Of a stretch of 64,000 nucleotides of DNA, positions 15,885 to 24,242 are shown one piece after another. This DNA comes from Myxococcota bacterium (lineage in GTDB: Bacteria; Myxococcota_A; UBA9160; SMWR01): NCBI GenBank assembly GCA_022447545.1, contig JAKVBI010000004.1, positions 100,505 through 164,504 of the forward strand. The letters are read 5' to 3'. Within the stretch, counting starts at the first letter, position 1, and each line of letters begins with the position of its first letter. A program made the position numbers and the translations under genes. A model generated the notes under the pieces. That model was given only the letters and a program-made list of their open reading frames with translations. It was not told the origin of the DNA and ran no database searches.

Positions 15885-17507
15885 CTACCCAGCCTGTTGT
15901 CGTCGGCGGTTCCACCAGGTTACGACACCCAGGATTGCGATGGCCTCGGGCAGGACAAACAGGGACAGCGAGCGAATCGTCTGAAACTGCTCGTTGGAGA
16001 GCTGAAACCGCGAGGCACGAGCGAGATTGGGACGAATCGAAATCGACTCCACGTCACCCAGGAGCCAGTTGACCGTGTTCACGAAAAGATCCCGATCCCG
16101 GTACGATTCGATGAACTCGTTGTCCGCGAAGTCCGCGTCACCAAACACGGCGACCCGAGGTTTCGGCGCGTCGGGCGATTCGCCAGATTCGCTCATTTCA
16201 CCGAGGTTGCCGGCATCGGCACTCGGGGAGAGTACCGGTGTGCCCACCACGGCAACAGCAATCGGCCCCCCCAGGTCTTCGTCGGCATTAAATTCTGCAG
16301 TGCCTTCGGAAAAGAATCGGACCAGGTCTCGCTCGGCCCAGGACTCCTCGCCCGTGAACACGAGTTCCGTGAAATCGCCCGAGGCGTTGGGGTCGATCCG
16401 AACACTGCGCACCATGGAAAACAAGGTGGTTTCCCGCAGTTCCCGAGTAATCGGGTGTTCAGTGTCGTATCCGCTCGCGAAAGGCGTCGTCGCCCGACCA
16501 AACAGGGCAAGACTGCGATCCACGACGACATCCTCGCCCAGTTCAACCCCCCAATCGCTCACGACTTCAGCCAGATTGCTGTTGGCGCGTGGGTCGATCA
16601 GCACGAAAACCGACCCACCGCGTTCCAGATAGCGATCGATGGATTCGAGCTCCACACCCAACAAAGGGCGCGTCGCCCCGGCGATGACGAGAACGTCGGC
16701 ATCTTCTGGAACATCGGGCTTGGAGGCCAGCAGCAGGGGCTCCACCTGATAGTTCTCGTTGCGCAGGGCCTGGGCGGCGCGCCCATAGCCCTCTTTCTGC
16801 TCCGCCGGTTCGCCGTCGATGGGACGCTCGTTGTGACCCACCAGGAAATAAACCTTCTTCGCATCCGTGCGCGTCAGTTTGACCATGGCGTTGGTGACAT
16901 TCTGTTCCGTCACCTCGGCCACCTCCACGGACTCCCCGCCGACGGAGACGACGAGAATGCCAGGAGTGAGCTTTTCCGGGCCGATCCCATATTGCTCGAG
17001 CAGGTCCGGACGTGTGGCGGGGTCGGCGAAGACGAGTTGAAACCTTGGGCTCTCGTACGCGTAGCGATCCAGGAGTTCACGAACGACCGGTGCATCGATG
17101 GGGCTGAAGAAGGCCACCGCTTGGACGTCAGTGTCCAGGTCACCCAGCAGCTTGCGCGATTGGCCCGACAGCGAGTGAATCTTCTGCTCGCTCCAATCGA
17201 ATCGGACCGAGTGTCGGTTGGCCAGATAGCCAATACCGCCCAGAATCGCGATGGAAAGAAACGTCGACAACAGTGCGCTCGAGCCGTAACGGCCGGCGCG
17301 CCGCCCCTCGGCCGATCGCATCCGAGTTCGGAGCGTCTCGAAGCTCGAGCCCACGGAGATGGCCAGCAACAACACACCGATGGCGAGGTTTCCACCGATC
17401 CAAACCAGGTCGGTTGGCGCTCCGAACAGCGCAAAGGTGAAGCTCAACAACCCGAAGACGACCCCCACCAGGCCGAGCGCCCCGAGCAGTCCTGCGTAGG
17501 CCTTCAC
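15885..17507 (-). CDS. GldG-like ABC transporter auxiliary membrane protein
   Basis: The 540-residue protein has four probable membrane helices: three in the first 100 residues and one at the C-terminus ('LSLFVLPEAIAILGVVTWW'). Between them is a large periplasmic domain of the ABC_transp_aux/GldG type, with 'NRHSVRFDWSEQKIHSLS' and 'VYFLVGHNERPIDGEP', followed by a Rossmann-like segment ('DADVLVIAGATRPLLG'). GTG 17507 has AGGGGAGG close upstream and overlaps the permease 3' end, indicating coupled translation. In Bacteroidetes GldG works with GldA/GldF in gliding; here only the family relation is claimed. Confidence 0.87.
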   Translation of the reverse strand: MKAYAGLLGALGLVGVVFGLLSFTFALFGAPTDLVWIGGNLAIGVLLLAISVGSSFETLRTRMRSAEGRRAGRYGSSALLSTFLSIAILGGIGYLANRHSVRFDWSEQKIHSLSGQSRKLLGDLDTDVQAVAFFSPIDAPVVRELLDRYAYESPRFQLVFADPATRPDLLEQYGIGPEKLTPGILVVSVGGESVEVAEVTEQNVTNAMVKLTRTDAKKVYFLVGHNERPIDGEPAEQKEGYGRAAQALRNENYQVEPLLLASKPDVPEDADVLVIAGATRPLLGVELESIDRYLERGGSVFVLIDPRANSNLAEVVSDWGVELGEDVVVDRSLALFGRATTPFASGYDTEHPITRELRETTLFSMVRSVRIDPNASGDFTELVFTGEESWAERDLVRFFSEGTAEFNADEDLGGPIAVAVVGTPVLSPSADAGNLGEMSESGESPDAPKPRVAVFGDADFADNEFIESYRDRDLFVNTVNWLLGDVESISIRPNLARASRFQLSNEQFQTIRSLSLFVLPEAIAILGVVTWWNRRRQQAG

Positions 17508-17544
17508 CGCAAGCCTCCCCTGGCAAAGCGAAAGCGAGAACTCG

Positions 17545-18330
17545 CTAGCGCCATCGCGACGACTCCACGGCAGCCTTGGTGAGCAGAGCAAAGGTTCCAA
17601 TCACGACCGCGTAGTAGACCAGATCCGACGTCTCCACGAGACCGCGCAGAAGCCGTTCGACGTGTGCATTGGCGGACAGATATCGGAAAAAATCGCCCAC
17701 CCAGGACGCACCCGCTGCCACCCCCAGGTCCGACATCGCCGGCAGAAGCAACATGACAAGCATCAACACCAGTGCGATGAGGAAGGCAACGATTTGGCTA
17801 CGAGTCAGCGATGACGCAAAGGCGCCCATGGCCGTATAGACCCAGCCTGTGAGCAACAGTCCCAGCAAACCGGACAGTGTCCGCCCGACTTCGGGATCGC
17901 CGTAGACGAAGAGGATGCCAGGGAACAAGCCGACGATGCCCGTCAGAATGGCCACGAAGGTGGCCCCACCGATGAACTTCCCAAGCACGATGTCCCACGC
18001 GGTCAGTGGGCTCGTAAGCAACAACTCCTCGGTGCCGTTTGCCTTTTCCGAGGCGAACAACCCCATGGTGATGGCGGGAATGAGGAACATCAGAACCACG
18101 GACATAGAGCCGTAGAACTCGGTGATGAGATGATCGTTGAGATTCATCATCTCCAATTGATCGAATGCCTGGAACTGCTGGAGGCGCAGCAGCATGTCGT
18201 TGAACCATGCGACGTTCAAGATAAAGAACACTCCGGCCAAGACGGAGAAGAGGCTCAATACGGCATAGGCGACCGGAGAGACGAACAAAGAGCGCAACTC
18301 CCGCCCTGCGACGTCAGTAACGTGCCTCAC
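17545..18330 (-). CDS. ABC-2 type permease (GldF-like)
   Basis: This 261-residue integral membrane protein has six predicted helices, with conserved 'FSVLAGVFFILNVAWF' near the start and 'ASEKANGTEELLLTSPLTAW' before helix 3, the typical ABC-2 coupling region. It pairs with the downstream-acting ATPase gene that ends at 18327; its GTG start overlaps that stop (GTGA). The substrate is unknown. Together with the ATPase, GldG-like and DUF4340 genes it forms one export or mechanochemical complex. Confidence 0.88.
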   Translation of the reverse strand: MRHVTDVAGRELRSLFVSPVAYAVLSLFSVLAGVFFILNVAWFNDMLLRLQQFQAFDQLEMMNLNDHLITEFYGSMSVVLMFLIPAITMGLFASEKANGTEELLLTSPLTAWDIVLGKFIGGATFVAILTGIVGLFPGILFVYGDPEVGRTLSGLLGLLLTGWVYTAMGAFASSLTRSQIVAFLIALVLMLVMLLLPAMSDLGVAAGASWVGDFFRYLSANAHVERLLRGLVETSDLVYYAVVIGTFALLTKAAVESSRWR

Positions 18331-19079
18331 GCTCGCTCCTCCCGGGCCGACGAACGGCCCATGGTCTCGCGTACGAACAATTCCTCGAGGCTTTGACCTT
18401 CCGCCGTCAACTCACTCAGAGGGGCGTCCACGACCTTGCATCCCTGATGAATGAGGATGACCCGGCGGCAGATCGCCTCGACTTCGGCCAGGATGTGGGT
18501 GGAGAGAATCACCGTTTGTTGGGTCTCGCCCTTGGCAGGTGCCGCGAGCTCGGCGATCAATTCGCGAATCTCCTGAATCTGCAGGGGATCGAGCCCAGCC
18601 GTGGGCTCGTCCAGAATCAGAACGGGGGGTTCGTGAACGATGGCCTGGGCCAGCCCGACACGCTGACGATAGCCCTTGGACAATGTCCCGATCACACGGT
18701 TGCGAACGTCGACCAGACCGCAGCGCTCGAGCGAGCGCTCAACGGCCTGTCGGCGCTCCCCTCGCGACACATCTTTGATCTTTGCCACGTAGGACAGATA
18801 CGACTTCACCGACATTTCAGGATAGAGGGGAGGCGATTCGGGCAGGTACCCAACGCAGCGCCGCGCCTCGATGGGATCGTTGAAGATGTCGAAGCCCGCG
18901 ATGCTGGCTGTACCCTCACTGGGGGGTAGGAATCCCGTGAGCATCCGCATGGTGGTGGTCTTCCCCGCGCCGTTCGGACCGAGGAACCCAACCACCTCGC
19001 CGCGCTCCAACGAAAAATCGACCCCATCCACGGCAAGCATGTCGCCGTAGCGTTTCGAAAGCTGGCGGGCCTCGATCAT
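18327..19079 (-). CDS. ABC transporter ATP-binding protein (GldA-like)
   Basis: The 250-residue protein is an ABC ATPase. Walker A is 'GPNGAGKTTTMRML', the Q-loop is in 'RRCVGYLPESPPLYPEM', the signature is 'LSKGYRQRVGLAQAI', Walker B is 'VLILDEPTAGLDP' and the switch His is in 'ILSTHILAEVEA'. It belongs to the CcmA/NatA/GldA subgroup. ATG 19079 starts at 'MIEARQLSKRYG'; longer frames extend into the promoter region. It is the first gene of the four-gene operon. Confidence 0.92.
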   Translation of the reverse strand: MIEARQLSKRYGDMLAVDGVDFSLERGEVVGFLGPNGAGKTTTMRMLTGFLPPSEGTASIAGFDIFNDPIEARRCVGYLPESPPLYPEMSVKSYLSYVAKIKDVSRGERRQAVERSLERCGLVDVRNRVIGTLSKGYRQRVGLAQAIVHEPPVLILDEPTAGLDPLQIQEIRELIAELAAPAKGETQQTVILSTHILAEVEAICRRVILIHQGCKVVDAPLSELTAEGQSLEELFVRETMGRSSAREERA

Positions 19080-19281
19080 CGCCGCCCCGCCATTCGCCGA
19101 ACGTCGGCCGTCCACAGCAGCAGGCCATTCCAACCTGATTGAAAAGCGCCGTTGGCACTCGACCTCACGCGAACCCACCCCTCGAAAATGCGCCCGACCG
19201 CTCCGGCGCCACGGTGCCGTATCTTTGCGCTCCGCGGTACTGCACTCCGCGAAACGCCCGACCCGCGGTTCCGAAGCGCGA

Positions 19282-19309
19282 AGTCTAAACGCCCCCCAAA
19301 ACGCGTCAA
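19282..19309 (-). promoter_or_regulatory. Candidate sigma-70 promoter of the Gld-type ABC operon
   Basis: On the minus strand, TTGACG (19309-19304) and TAGACT (19287-19282) are 16 bases apart. Both hexamers are close to consensus. The predicted start is about 195 bases upstream of the ATPase ATG, leaving a long leader in a 276-base gap with no other gene on this strand. Confidence 0.45.
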
Positions 19310-19355
19310 GCCCGACCCCGCGGCAATCCACGGGCTGGGCTAGGCTCTTCGTAGG

Positions 19356-19628
19356 ATGACGGCATCGAACACACTCCTCCTGGTGATCACTGCAACGTGG
19401 CTCTGGGGGATCCCCATGGGCGCGTCCAGCGAACCCGCGACGATGTCGAGCAGCGCCCCTGGACTGGAACGGACTGAGGCCGTAACTGAGAAGCGGAGGT
19501 GGTTCTGCACCACGACCCGCTGTAGTGGCGCGTCCGGTGGCACCCCCTTGAGCCAGGCCGCGAGCTTTGGCGGTGCCGTTCTCGCGGTGATTTGGCTGGC
19601 CCGTCGCACGCCCACCAAGACGCGCTGA
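19356..19628 (+). CDS. Possible small secreted or membrane protein
   Basis: This 90-codon frame has a signal-peptide-like start ('NTLLLVITATWLWGIPMGAS') and a second hydrophobic stretch near the end ('AASFGGAVLAVIWLARR'). It precedes and overlaps the glycosyltransferase start. No family is recognised, and a minus-strand frame of similar length also exists. The ATG lacks a convincing ribosome site. It could be real, coupled to the glycosyltransferase, or chance. Confidence is low for that reason. Confidence 0.28.
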   Translation: MTASNTLLLVITATWLWGIPMGASSEPATMSSSAPGLERTEAVTEKRRWFCTTTRCSGASGGTPLSQAASFGGAVLAVIWLARRTPTKTR

Positions 19629-20782
19629 GTTCTCCCCCGCCCACGCTTCGCGTCGCGCTGATCATCGAGCGCTTCGCCCCCGGCGCCGGCGGTGCCGAAA
19701 ATGTCGCCTGGCAGACCGCCAGGGAGCTGATCGAACTCGGTGTCGACCTCCATGTGTTCGCCCGAACCGGCGAGCCCATTCGAGGTGCATCCCTACGACT
19801 GCTTCCAGCGCCGCGCTTCTGGCAACCGGTCCGCGTTCTCACCTTCTCCGAGCGGACGAAACGAGCCACCCGAGGCCGCTTCGACCTCGTCTACTCGATG
19901 ACGCGAACCACTCGACAGGACATCTATCGAGCGGGTGGGGGCTCCCACGCCCACTTCCTCGAGAATCACTCAGATCGCGCGGGAAGATCTCTGCAGGCCC
20001 TGTCACCGCGGCACCAGACGCTGTTGGCTCTCGAACGGGCCGTCTTCCGAGATCCAAGCCAATGGATCGTCTGCAACTCGAAGATGGTGGCGCGAGACCT
20101 CCGAAGCCGACACGGAATCGGATCGAGTCGAATGTTCGTGCTGTACAACGGCGTCGATGGTAGAGCCTTCAAACCACGCCCAGCCAACCGTCAGGCCGAG
20201 CGAAACCGCATCGACCCCGATGCATCGGCGGCAGATTCCATCTGGCTTTTCGCCGGGCATGGGTTCCAGCGCAAGGGGCTCGACCTCGCGTTGCACGCCC
20301 TCGCGCTCCGTCCCGATTCGCTGGCTCGACTCTGGGTGGCGGGGCGGGACTCCACCGCTCGGTGGCGCGATCTAGCGGCTCGCCTCGGCGTCGCATCGCG
20401 CGTGTCGTTCCTCGGCGAGCGAGAAGACATGCCCGAATTGTTCGCCGCAGCGGATGGCCTGCTCCTGCCTACACGATACGACGCCTTCGCCAACGTCTGC
20501 CTGGAAGGCGCCTCGGCTGGGCTCCCGATCATCACCACGCGCAACAACGGTGCTTCGGAGATCTTCCCGACGCTGCCCCAGGCCTCATTGCCCCCAGACG
20601 ACGCCGAAGCCATCGCTCACGCACTCGACGGGCTCGGTGACCCCGTCGAGCGAACTCGAGTCGGAGAAATCACCCGCGCCGTGGCCAGCCGACACGACTG
20701 GCGTTCCCACGCCATGAGCCTGCTCGATCTGTTTCGCCGGCGCCTTTCGGAGACCGGAGTCACACCTCGCGCAGGATCGTGA
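19592..20782 (+). CDS. Glycosyltransferase family 4 (GT-B fold)
   Basis: The 396-residue enzyme is a retaining GT-B transferase, probably acting on lipopolysaccharide or exopolysaccharide sugars. The N-terminal acceptor domain starts 'LRVALIIERFAPGAGGAENV', and the C-terminal donor domain has 'WLFAGHGFQRKGLDLAL', 'RVSFLGEREDMPELFAAADG' and 'DAFANVCLEGASAGLPIITT', which holds the ExxxxxxxG donor motif. The resemblance is to LPS core enzymes of the WaaG type. The start is uncertain: TTG 19592 gives a 20-residue tail, and the real start may be nearer the Val in 'LRVAL'. The 3' end overlaps the opposing gene by 23 bases. Confidence 0.88.
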   Translation: MAGPSHAHQDALSSPPPTLRVALIIERFAPGAGGAENVAWQTARELIELGVDLHVFARTGEPIRGASLRLLPAPRFWQPVRVLTFSERTKRATRGRFDLVYSMTRTTRQDIYRAGGGSHAHFLENHSDRAGRSLQALSPRHQTLLALERAVFRDPSQWIVCNSKMVARDLRSRHGIGSSRMFVLYNGVDGRAFKPRPANRQAERNRIDPDASAADSIWLFAGHGFQRKGLDLALHALALRPDSLARLWVAGRDSTARWRDLAARLGVASRVSFLGEREDMPELFAAADGLLLPTRYDAFANVCLEGASAGLPIITTRNNGASEIFPTLPQASLPPDDAEAIAHALDGLGDPVERTRVGEITRAVASRHDWRSHAMSLLDLFRRRLSETGVTPRAGS

Positions 20783-21071
20783 TCCAGCGGAAGGTGCTCG
20801 ACGATCCGGGCACCTGCCCGCCCTGGCCCATCTCGTAGCGCAGCTGGGCACCGCTACTGGCCGTCCCAACGATCTCCTTGAAGGCGTTGATCTTGATTTC
20901 AGGATCGTCGGGGTTGAGCCCGTGGAAGACGATCTCCACCTTCTCCTTCACATCGAGAACGTTGAGAACGAGGGTCGCGAGGGTGAACAGCTTGCCGATT
21001 CCCTCGACGGCCTCCACCGAAAAACGCGGAACCTCGACCTCGTCGATTCGGAACCCGTACTCCAATCGCAT
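20760..21071 (-). CDS. Hypothetical small protein
   Basis: The frame gives 103 residues from ATG 21071, with CGGAG about eight bases upstream. The sequence is mildly acidic ('MRLEYGFRIDEVEVPRFSV', 'FHGLNPDDPEIKINAF') and shows no signal peptide, membrane helix or known motif. It ends 'FRWITILREV' and overlaps the tail of the glycosyltransferase gene. Base use is like its neighbours. It lies 125 bases after the MshEN gene on the same strand, so co-transcription is possible. No function is assigned. Confidence 0.55.
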   Translation of the reverse strand: MRLEYGFRIDEVEVPRFSVEAVEGIGKLFTLATLVLNVLDVKEKVEIVFHGLNPDDPEIKINAFKEIVGTASSGAQLRYEMGQGGQVPGSSSTFRWITILREV

Positions 21072-21195
21072 GGTCGACTCCGGTGTCTGCCCTGAAGGGG
21101 CGAGCCAATCCGCCCGTTCCCCTTCGAACGGGTCGGCAGCGTCACTTCGACTCGCCGGCATGTCAAGACCGAGGCCGGCAAAGACGCGGGAGCTT

Positions 21196-21891
21196 TCAGT
21201 CGGCCGTCTCGGATTCGCCCGACGAGAGCCTCTCCAAGCGCTCCACTAATTCCTCGCGCTCGACAATTCCCTTTTCGACGATCAACTGCACGAGCGCGCG
21301 CAGCATGACGGCAGGCTCCACCACTGGCGTCTGCGAGGGCGTTGCGGAAACGCCCTCGGCGGGCTTTTCCGAGGCTGCCTCGGGCGCCGCACCCAGTTCC
21401 GGTGACCCATTCACCATGCCCACCAGGGAGTACTCGCGATAGTGGCGACGCAGGGCATCTTCGAGGTCACTGGGAGCCACCAGCACAGGCTGGATCTCGT
21501 TTCCCAACAAGAAGGACAGTTCGTCCAACCCAGCCAGATCCGCGGGGTCCTCGACGGCCATCTGAAGCCGTTGGACTCCGCCGAGATCCTTCAGGAAAAG
21601 AGGCAGGCAACGGTGCTTTTCGGCAATGTTGAGAGGGACTTGTGCCAACAACTCGTCGGCGATCCGCTTGCCTTCGAGGCGTACGGTCGCCAACCCCATC
21701 TGTCTCCCGAGGGTCCGGATCAATTGGTCTTCCGAGATGAAGCCCAACCGCACCAGGGTCATGCCGAGGCGGCTTCCCCACTGACGCTGCTCCGCCAGGG
21801 CGGCCAGCAGTTGGCCCTCGTCGATCACACCCTCGGCGATCAGGAACTCACCGATCTTCCGGGGCTTCTGAGGTTGGTTGGCATTCGACAT
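21196..21891 (-). CDS. Stand-alone MshEN (GSPII_E N-terminal) protein, predicted c-di-GMP receptor
   Basis: The 231 residues contain an MshEN domain but no secretion ATPase. Two 24-residue motifs of the form (R/K)(L/I)GxxLxxxG...L...L..Q lie at 12-35 and 41-64, separated by exactly five residues, which is the spacing reported for the c-di-GMP-binding MshE domain. Residues about 70-150 complete the GSPII_E fold ('LATVRLEGKRIADELLAQVP', 'LPLFL'). The C-terminal third is Ala/Pro/Glu-rich, then a helix (about 190-225) with 'LVQLIVEKGIVEREELVERL' that resembles a half-motif. Likely an adaptor in polarity, motility or pilus control; no type IV pilus gene is nearby. Confidence 0.85.
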   Translation of the reverse strand: MSNANQPQKPRKIGEFLIAEGVIDEGQLLAALAEQRQWGSRLGMTLVRLGFISEDQLIRTLGRQMGLATVRLEGKRIADELLAQVPLNIAEKHRCLPLFLKDLGGVQRLQMAVEDPADLAGLDELSFLLGNEIQPVLVAPSDLEDALRRHYREYSLVGMVNGSPELGAAPEAASEKPAEGVSATPSQTPVVEPAVMLRALVQLIVEKGIVEREELVERLERLSSGESETAD

Positions 21892-21903
21892 GCAACCAAG
21901 AAG

Positions 21904-21922
21904 ATCGGCCCATCGGGCCGAT
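21904..21922. repeat. Perfect inverted repeat just upstream of the MshEN gene
   Basis: ATCGGCCC (21904-21911) and GGGCCGAT (21915-21922) form an 8 bp stem with a three-base loop, only 12 bases before the MshEN start codon. No normal ribosome site separates hairpin and ATG. It may be an operator or may mask translation initiation. Confidence 0.5.
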
Positions 21923-21961
21923 GACCTTATGGCGGCCCGAGCCTCTCCAGGCCCAACGTCG

Positions 21962-21981
21962 GTTTTTATTGGGGTAAAAAC
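21962..21981. repeat. AT-rich hairpin in the MshEN-POT divergent region
   Basis: GTTTTTA (21962-21968) and TAAAAAC (21975-21981) form a 7 bp stem with loop TTGGGG. It is a striking AT island in GC-rich DNA, midway between the divergent MshEN and POT genes, and is a candidate binding site or promoter region. Confidence 0.4.
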
Positions 21982-22080
21982 AACTCACCCTGCCCCCTCT
22001 CGACCCGTGGAGATTGGCGGCATCTTGGGCGATAAATCCAGCGCCCCCCCCAACCACGCCCCCCGGAGGCGATCGATTCC

Positions 22081-23454
22081 ATGGCGGCGCCCCAGACATC
22101 CCGAAATCGACTCCCCTATGCGAGCGAGCCCAGCGAGACGACGGGAATGCCGTCGGGCATCCCGTACATCATCTCCAACGAAGCCGCCGAACGATTCAGC
22201 TACTACGGAATGCGCGCGGTGCTGGTGGTCTTCATGACCCGTCATCTCTTGGGCGCGGATGGCATGCCAGACCCCATGGGCGATGAGGAAGCCAAGGGCT
22301 GGTACCACCTGTTCACCGCGTCCGTTTACTTCTTCCCCCTTCTGGGCGCAATTCTGTCCGACGGCGTGTTCGGCAAGTACCGCACGATCATGACTCTCTC
22401 CGTCGTGTACTGCCTGGGCCACCTCGTGCTAGCGCTGGATTCGACGCGAATGGGCCTGGCCCTGGGTCTGGGGCTGATCGCCGTGGGAGCAGGCGGAATC
22501 AAACCCTGCGTTTCGGCCCACGTCGGGGACCAGTTCGGCAAGGCCAATCAAAAACTGCTCACACGTGTCTTTTCCTGGTTCTACTTCTCGATCAACCTGG
22601 GTGCCTTCGCATCGACACTGCTCACACCCGTCCTGCTCCGCTCCTATGGCCCTCACGTGGCCTTTGGCGTCCCTGGGGTCCTGATGGCCCTGGCGACTCT
22701 CGCCTTCTGGATGGGCCGCCACCGTTTCGTCCACGTCCCGCCGGCGGGCAAGAGCTTCATCCGAGAGGTTCTGAGCAAAGAGGGACTGCGGTCCGTGGGT
22801 CGATTGATGGGCCTCTATCTCTTCGTCGCCATGTTCTGGGCACTCTTCGACCAGACCGGCTCTGCCTGGGTGCTCCAGGCCGAGCATTTGGATCGCCGCT
22901 TCATGGGAATCGAGTGGCTTCCGTCTCAACTTCAGGCCATGAACCCGCTGCTGGTCATGCTTTTGATTCCCTTGTTCACGTACGTCCTGTACCCAGCGAT
23001 TCATCGTTACTTCCCACTGACGCCTCTGCGCAAGATCGCCATCGGGTTCCTGATCACGGTGCCAGCTTTTCTGATTCCCGCCTGGCTGGAGGTGAGAATC
23101 GAAGCGGGCGAGGTCCCCAGCATTGGTTGGCAGGTTCTCGCCTATCTGATCCTGACCTCCGCAGAAGTCTTCGTCTCGATTACCTGCCTCGAGTTCTCCT
23201 ATACACAAGCCCCCAATCGAATGAAGTCCTTCGTGATGGCACTGAATCTTCTCTCCGTCACGGCGGGCAACCTCTTCACGGCGGGGGTGAACTTCATGAT
23301 CATCGGTCCCGATGGAAGTAGCCTCCTCGACCAGGTCGACTACTACCTGTTCTTCGCGGGAGCAATGCTCCTGACCGCCATCGCTTTCATCGGGTATGCG
23401 AGGGGGTTCCAAGAAACCCGTTACATCCAGGGGTCGAAGTCCTCAACTGGGTGA
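22081..23454 (+). CDS. POT/PTR2 proton-dependent peptide transporter
   Basis: This is a proton-coupled di/tripeptide importer. The 457 residues show twelve or more helices. Family features include the ExxER-type motif in helix 1 ('[19 protein letters not shown]'), '[16 protein letters not shown]' after helix 2, and '[18 protein letters not shown]' with '[13 protein letters not shown]' in helices 4-5. '[17 protein letters not shown]' near the C-terminus is the usual helix 10-11 signature. ATG 22081 lies in the frame of a polar N-terminal tail; a later ATG ('[10 protein letters not shown]') could also serve. It diverges from the MshEN gene. Confidence 0.92.
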   Translation: MAAPQTSRNRLPYASEPSETTGMPSGIPYIISNEAAERFSYYGMRAVLVVFMTRHLLGADGMPDPMGDEEAKGWYHLFTASVYFFPLLGAILSDGVFGKYRTIMTLSVVYCLGHLVLALDSTRMGLALGLGLIAVGAGGIKPCVSAHVGDQFGKANQKLLTRVFSWFYFSINLGAFASTLLTPVLLRSYGPHVAFGVPGVLMALATLAFWMGRHRFVHVPPAGKSFIREVLSKEGLRSVGRLMGLYLFVAMFWALFDQTGSAWVLQAEHLDRRFMGIEWLPSQLQAMNPLLVMLLIPLFTYVLYPAIHRYFPLTPLRKIAIGFLITVPAFLIPAWLEVRIEAGEVPSIGWQVLAYLILTSAEVFVSITCLEFSYTQAPNRMKSFVMALNLLSVTAGNLFTAGVNFMIIGPDGSSLLDQVDYYLFFAGAMLLTAIAFIGYARGFQETRYIQGSKSSTG

Positions 23455-23483
23455 TCGACTGCCACGCCACTCGCGCGCACCGC

Positions 23484-24242
23484 TCACGGGTTGCCGAGGC
23501 GGTAGATCCCCTCAGGCACGTCGGGATCCAATTCGACTTCGCTCAGGCGAATCTCAGCACGCGTATCCCGCGAGGTCACGTCGACCTCAATCGAAAGAGC
23601 TACGGGTAGACCGTCGATTCGAGTGTAGTCGTCGTAGCGGACCCTCCACTGCAGTTCTCCCTCGGGCCCCAGTACCTCGAGTTCGCGCAAGCGGCCCAGA
23701 GCGTCGAAAGTCGCCCTCTCCCGGATGACCGTCTCCTCGTCGGCCAATTCGGTTCGAACCCAACCGTCCGCGGTGGACTCCGAGTAGACCCGGGACAGAG
23801 TCCGGTCGAGCACTGGCGCCCCCAACAGGATCTCCACTGCGTCTTCCAGGCGAAGGTCGAGGCGAGCCAGTTCCCACAGGAGTTGCTCGTGCACCTGGCC
23901 CCCTTCCAAGGAGCGGTTCTGGGCCTGGAAGAACTGATACGACACTCCATCGGTCACCAGGGCCGCGGCAGTCTGGTCGAGCCAACCGAGGACTTCGATT
24001 CGCATGCGGGCGGGCCGCTCCACCACCAGCAGTTGGGTCCCGCGCAGGCTGACGCTCCCGGAATCCGCTTCGATATCGACCTGTGCTCGCGCCGTGAGCC
24101 CTCGGCGCTCCCGTGCGCTTTCGGTCCACGCCTCGATGAGAGCACGAGGACGGGGATCGTCGACGGCCAGTGGAGTGGCCGGGGGCGTGTGGCTACACGC
24201 CAAGGACGCGAGCAAGCCGGCGGCAGCGATGGCCGCCCTCAC
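23484..24242 (-). CDS. LolB-like/DUF4292 outer-membrane lipoprotein
   Basis: The 252-residue protein has a short signal peptide with lipobox 'LASLAC' and Cys16. The rest is an 11-stranded LolB/LppX-type cup, with 'GLTARAQVDIEADSGSVSLR', 'RMRIEVLGWLDQTAAALVTD' and a C-terminal 'PDVPEGIYRL'. LolB accepts lipoproteins at the outer membrane; whether this one does so or carries another lipid is open. Its GTG start directly follows the stop of the TPR lipoprotein gene (TAG-GTG), so the two are translated together, and they probably act in one envelope pathway. It is convergent with the POT gene. Confidence 0.78.
   Translation of the reverse strand: MRAAIAAAGLLASLACSHTPPATPLAVDDPRPRALIEAWTESARERRGLTARAQVDIEADSGSVSLRGTQLLVVERPARMRIEVLGWLDQTAAALVTDGVSYQFFQAQNRSLEGGQVHEQLLWELARLDLRLEDAVEILLGAPVLDRTLSRVYSESTADGWVRTELADEETVIRERATFDALGRLRELEVLGPEGELQWRVRYDDYTRIDGLPVALSIEVDVTSRDTRAEIRLSEVELDPDVPEGIYRLGNP

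Noticed and set aside
15864-17582. Plus-strand frame of over 500 codons
   Set aside because: It mirrors the GldG-like gene, which has clear membrane helices, family motifs and a good ribosome site on the other strand.
19340-19753. Minus-strand frame of 137 codons upstream of the ABC operon
   Set aside because: No motif or plausible start, and it runs over the glycosyltransferase start. The plus-strand small frame is slightly better, yet weak too.
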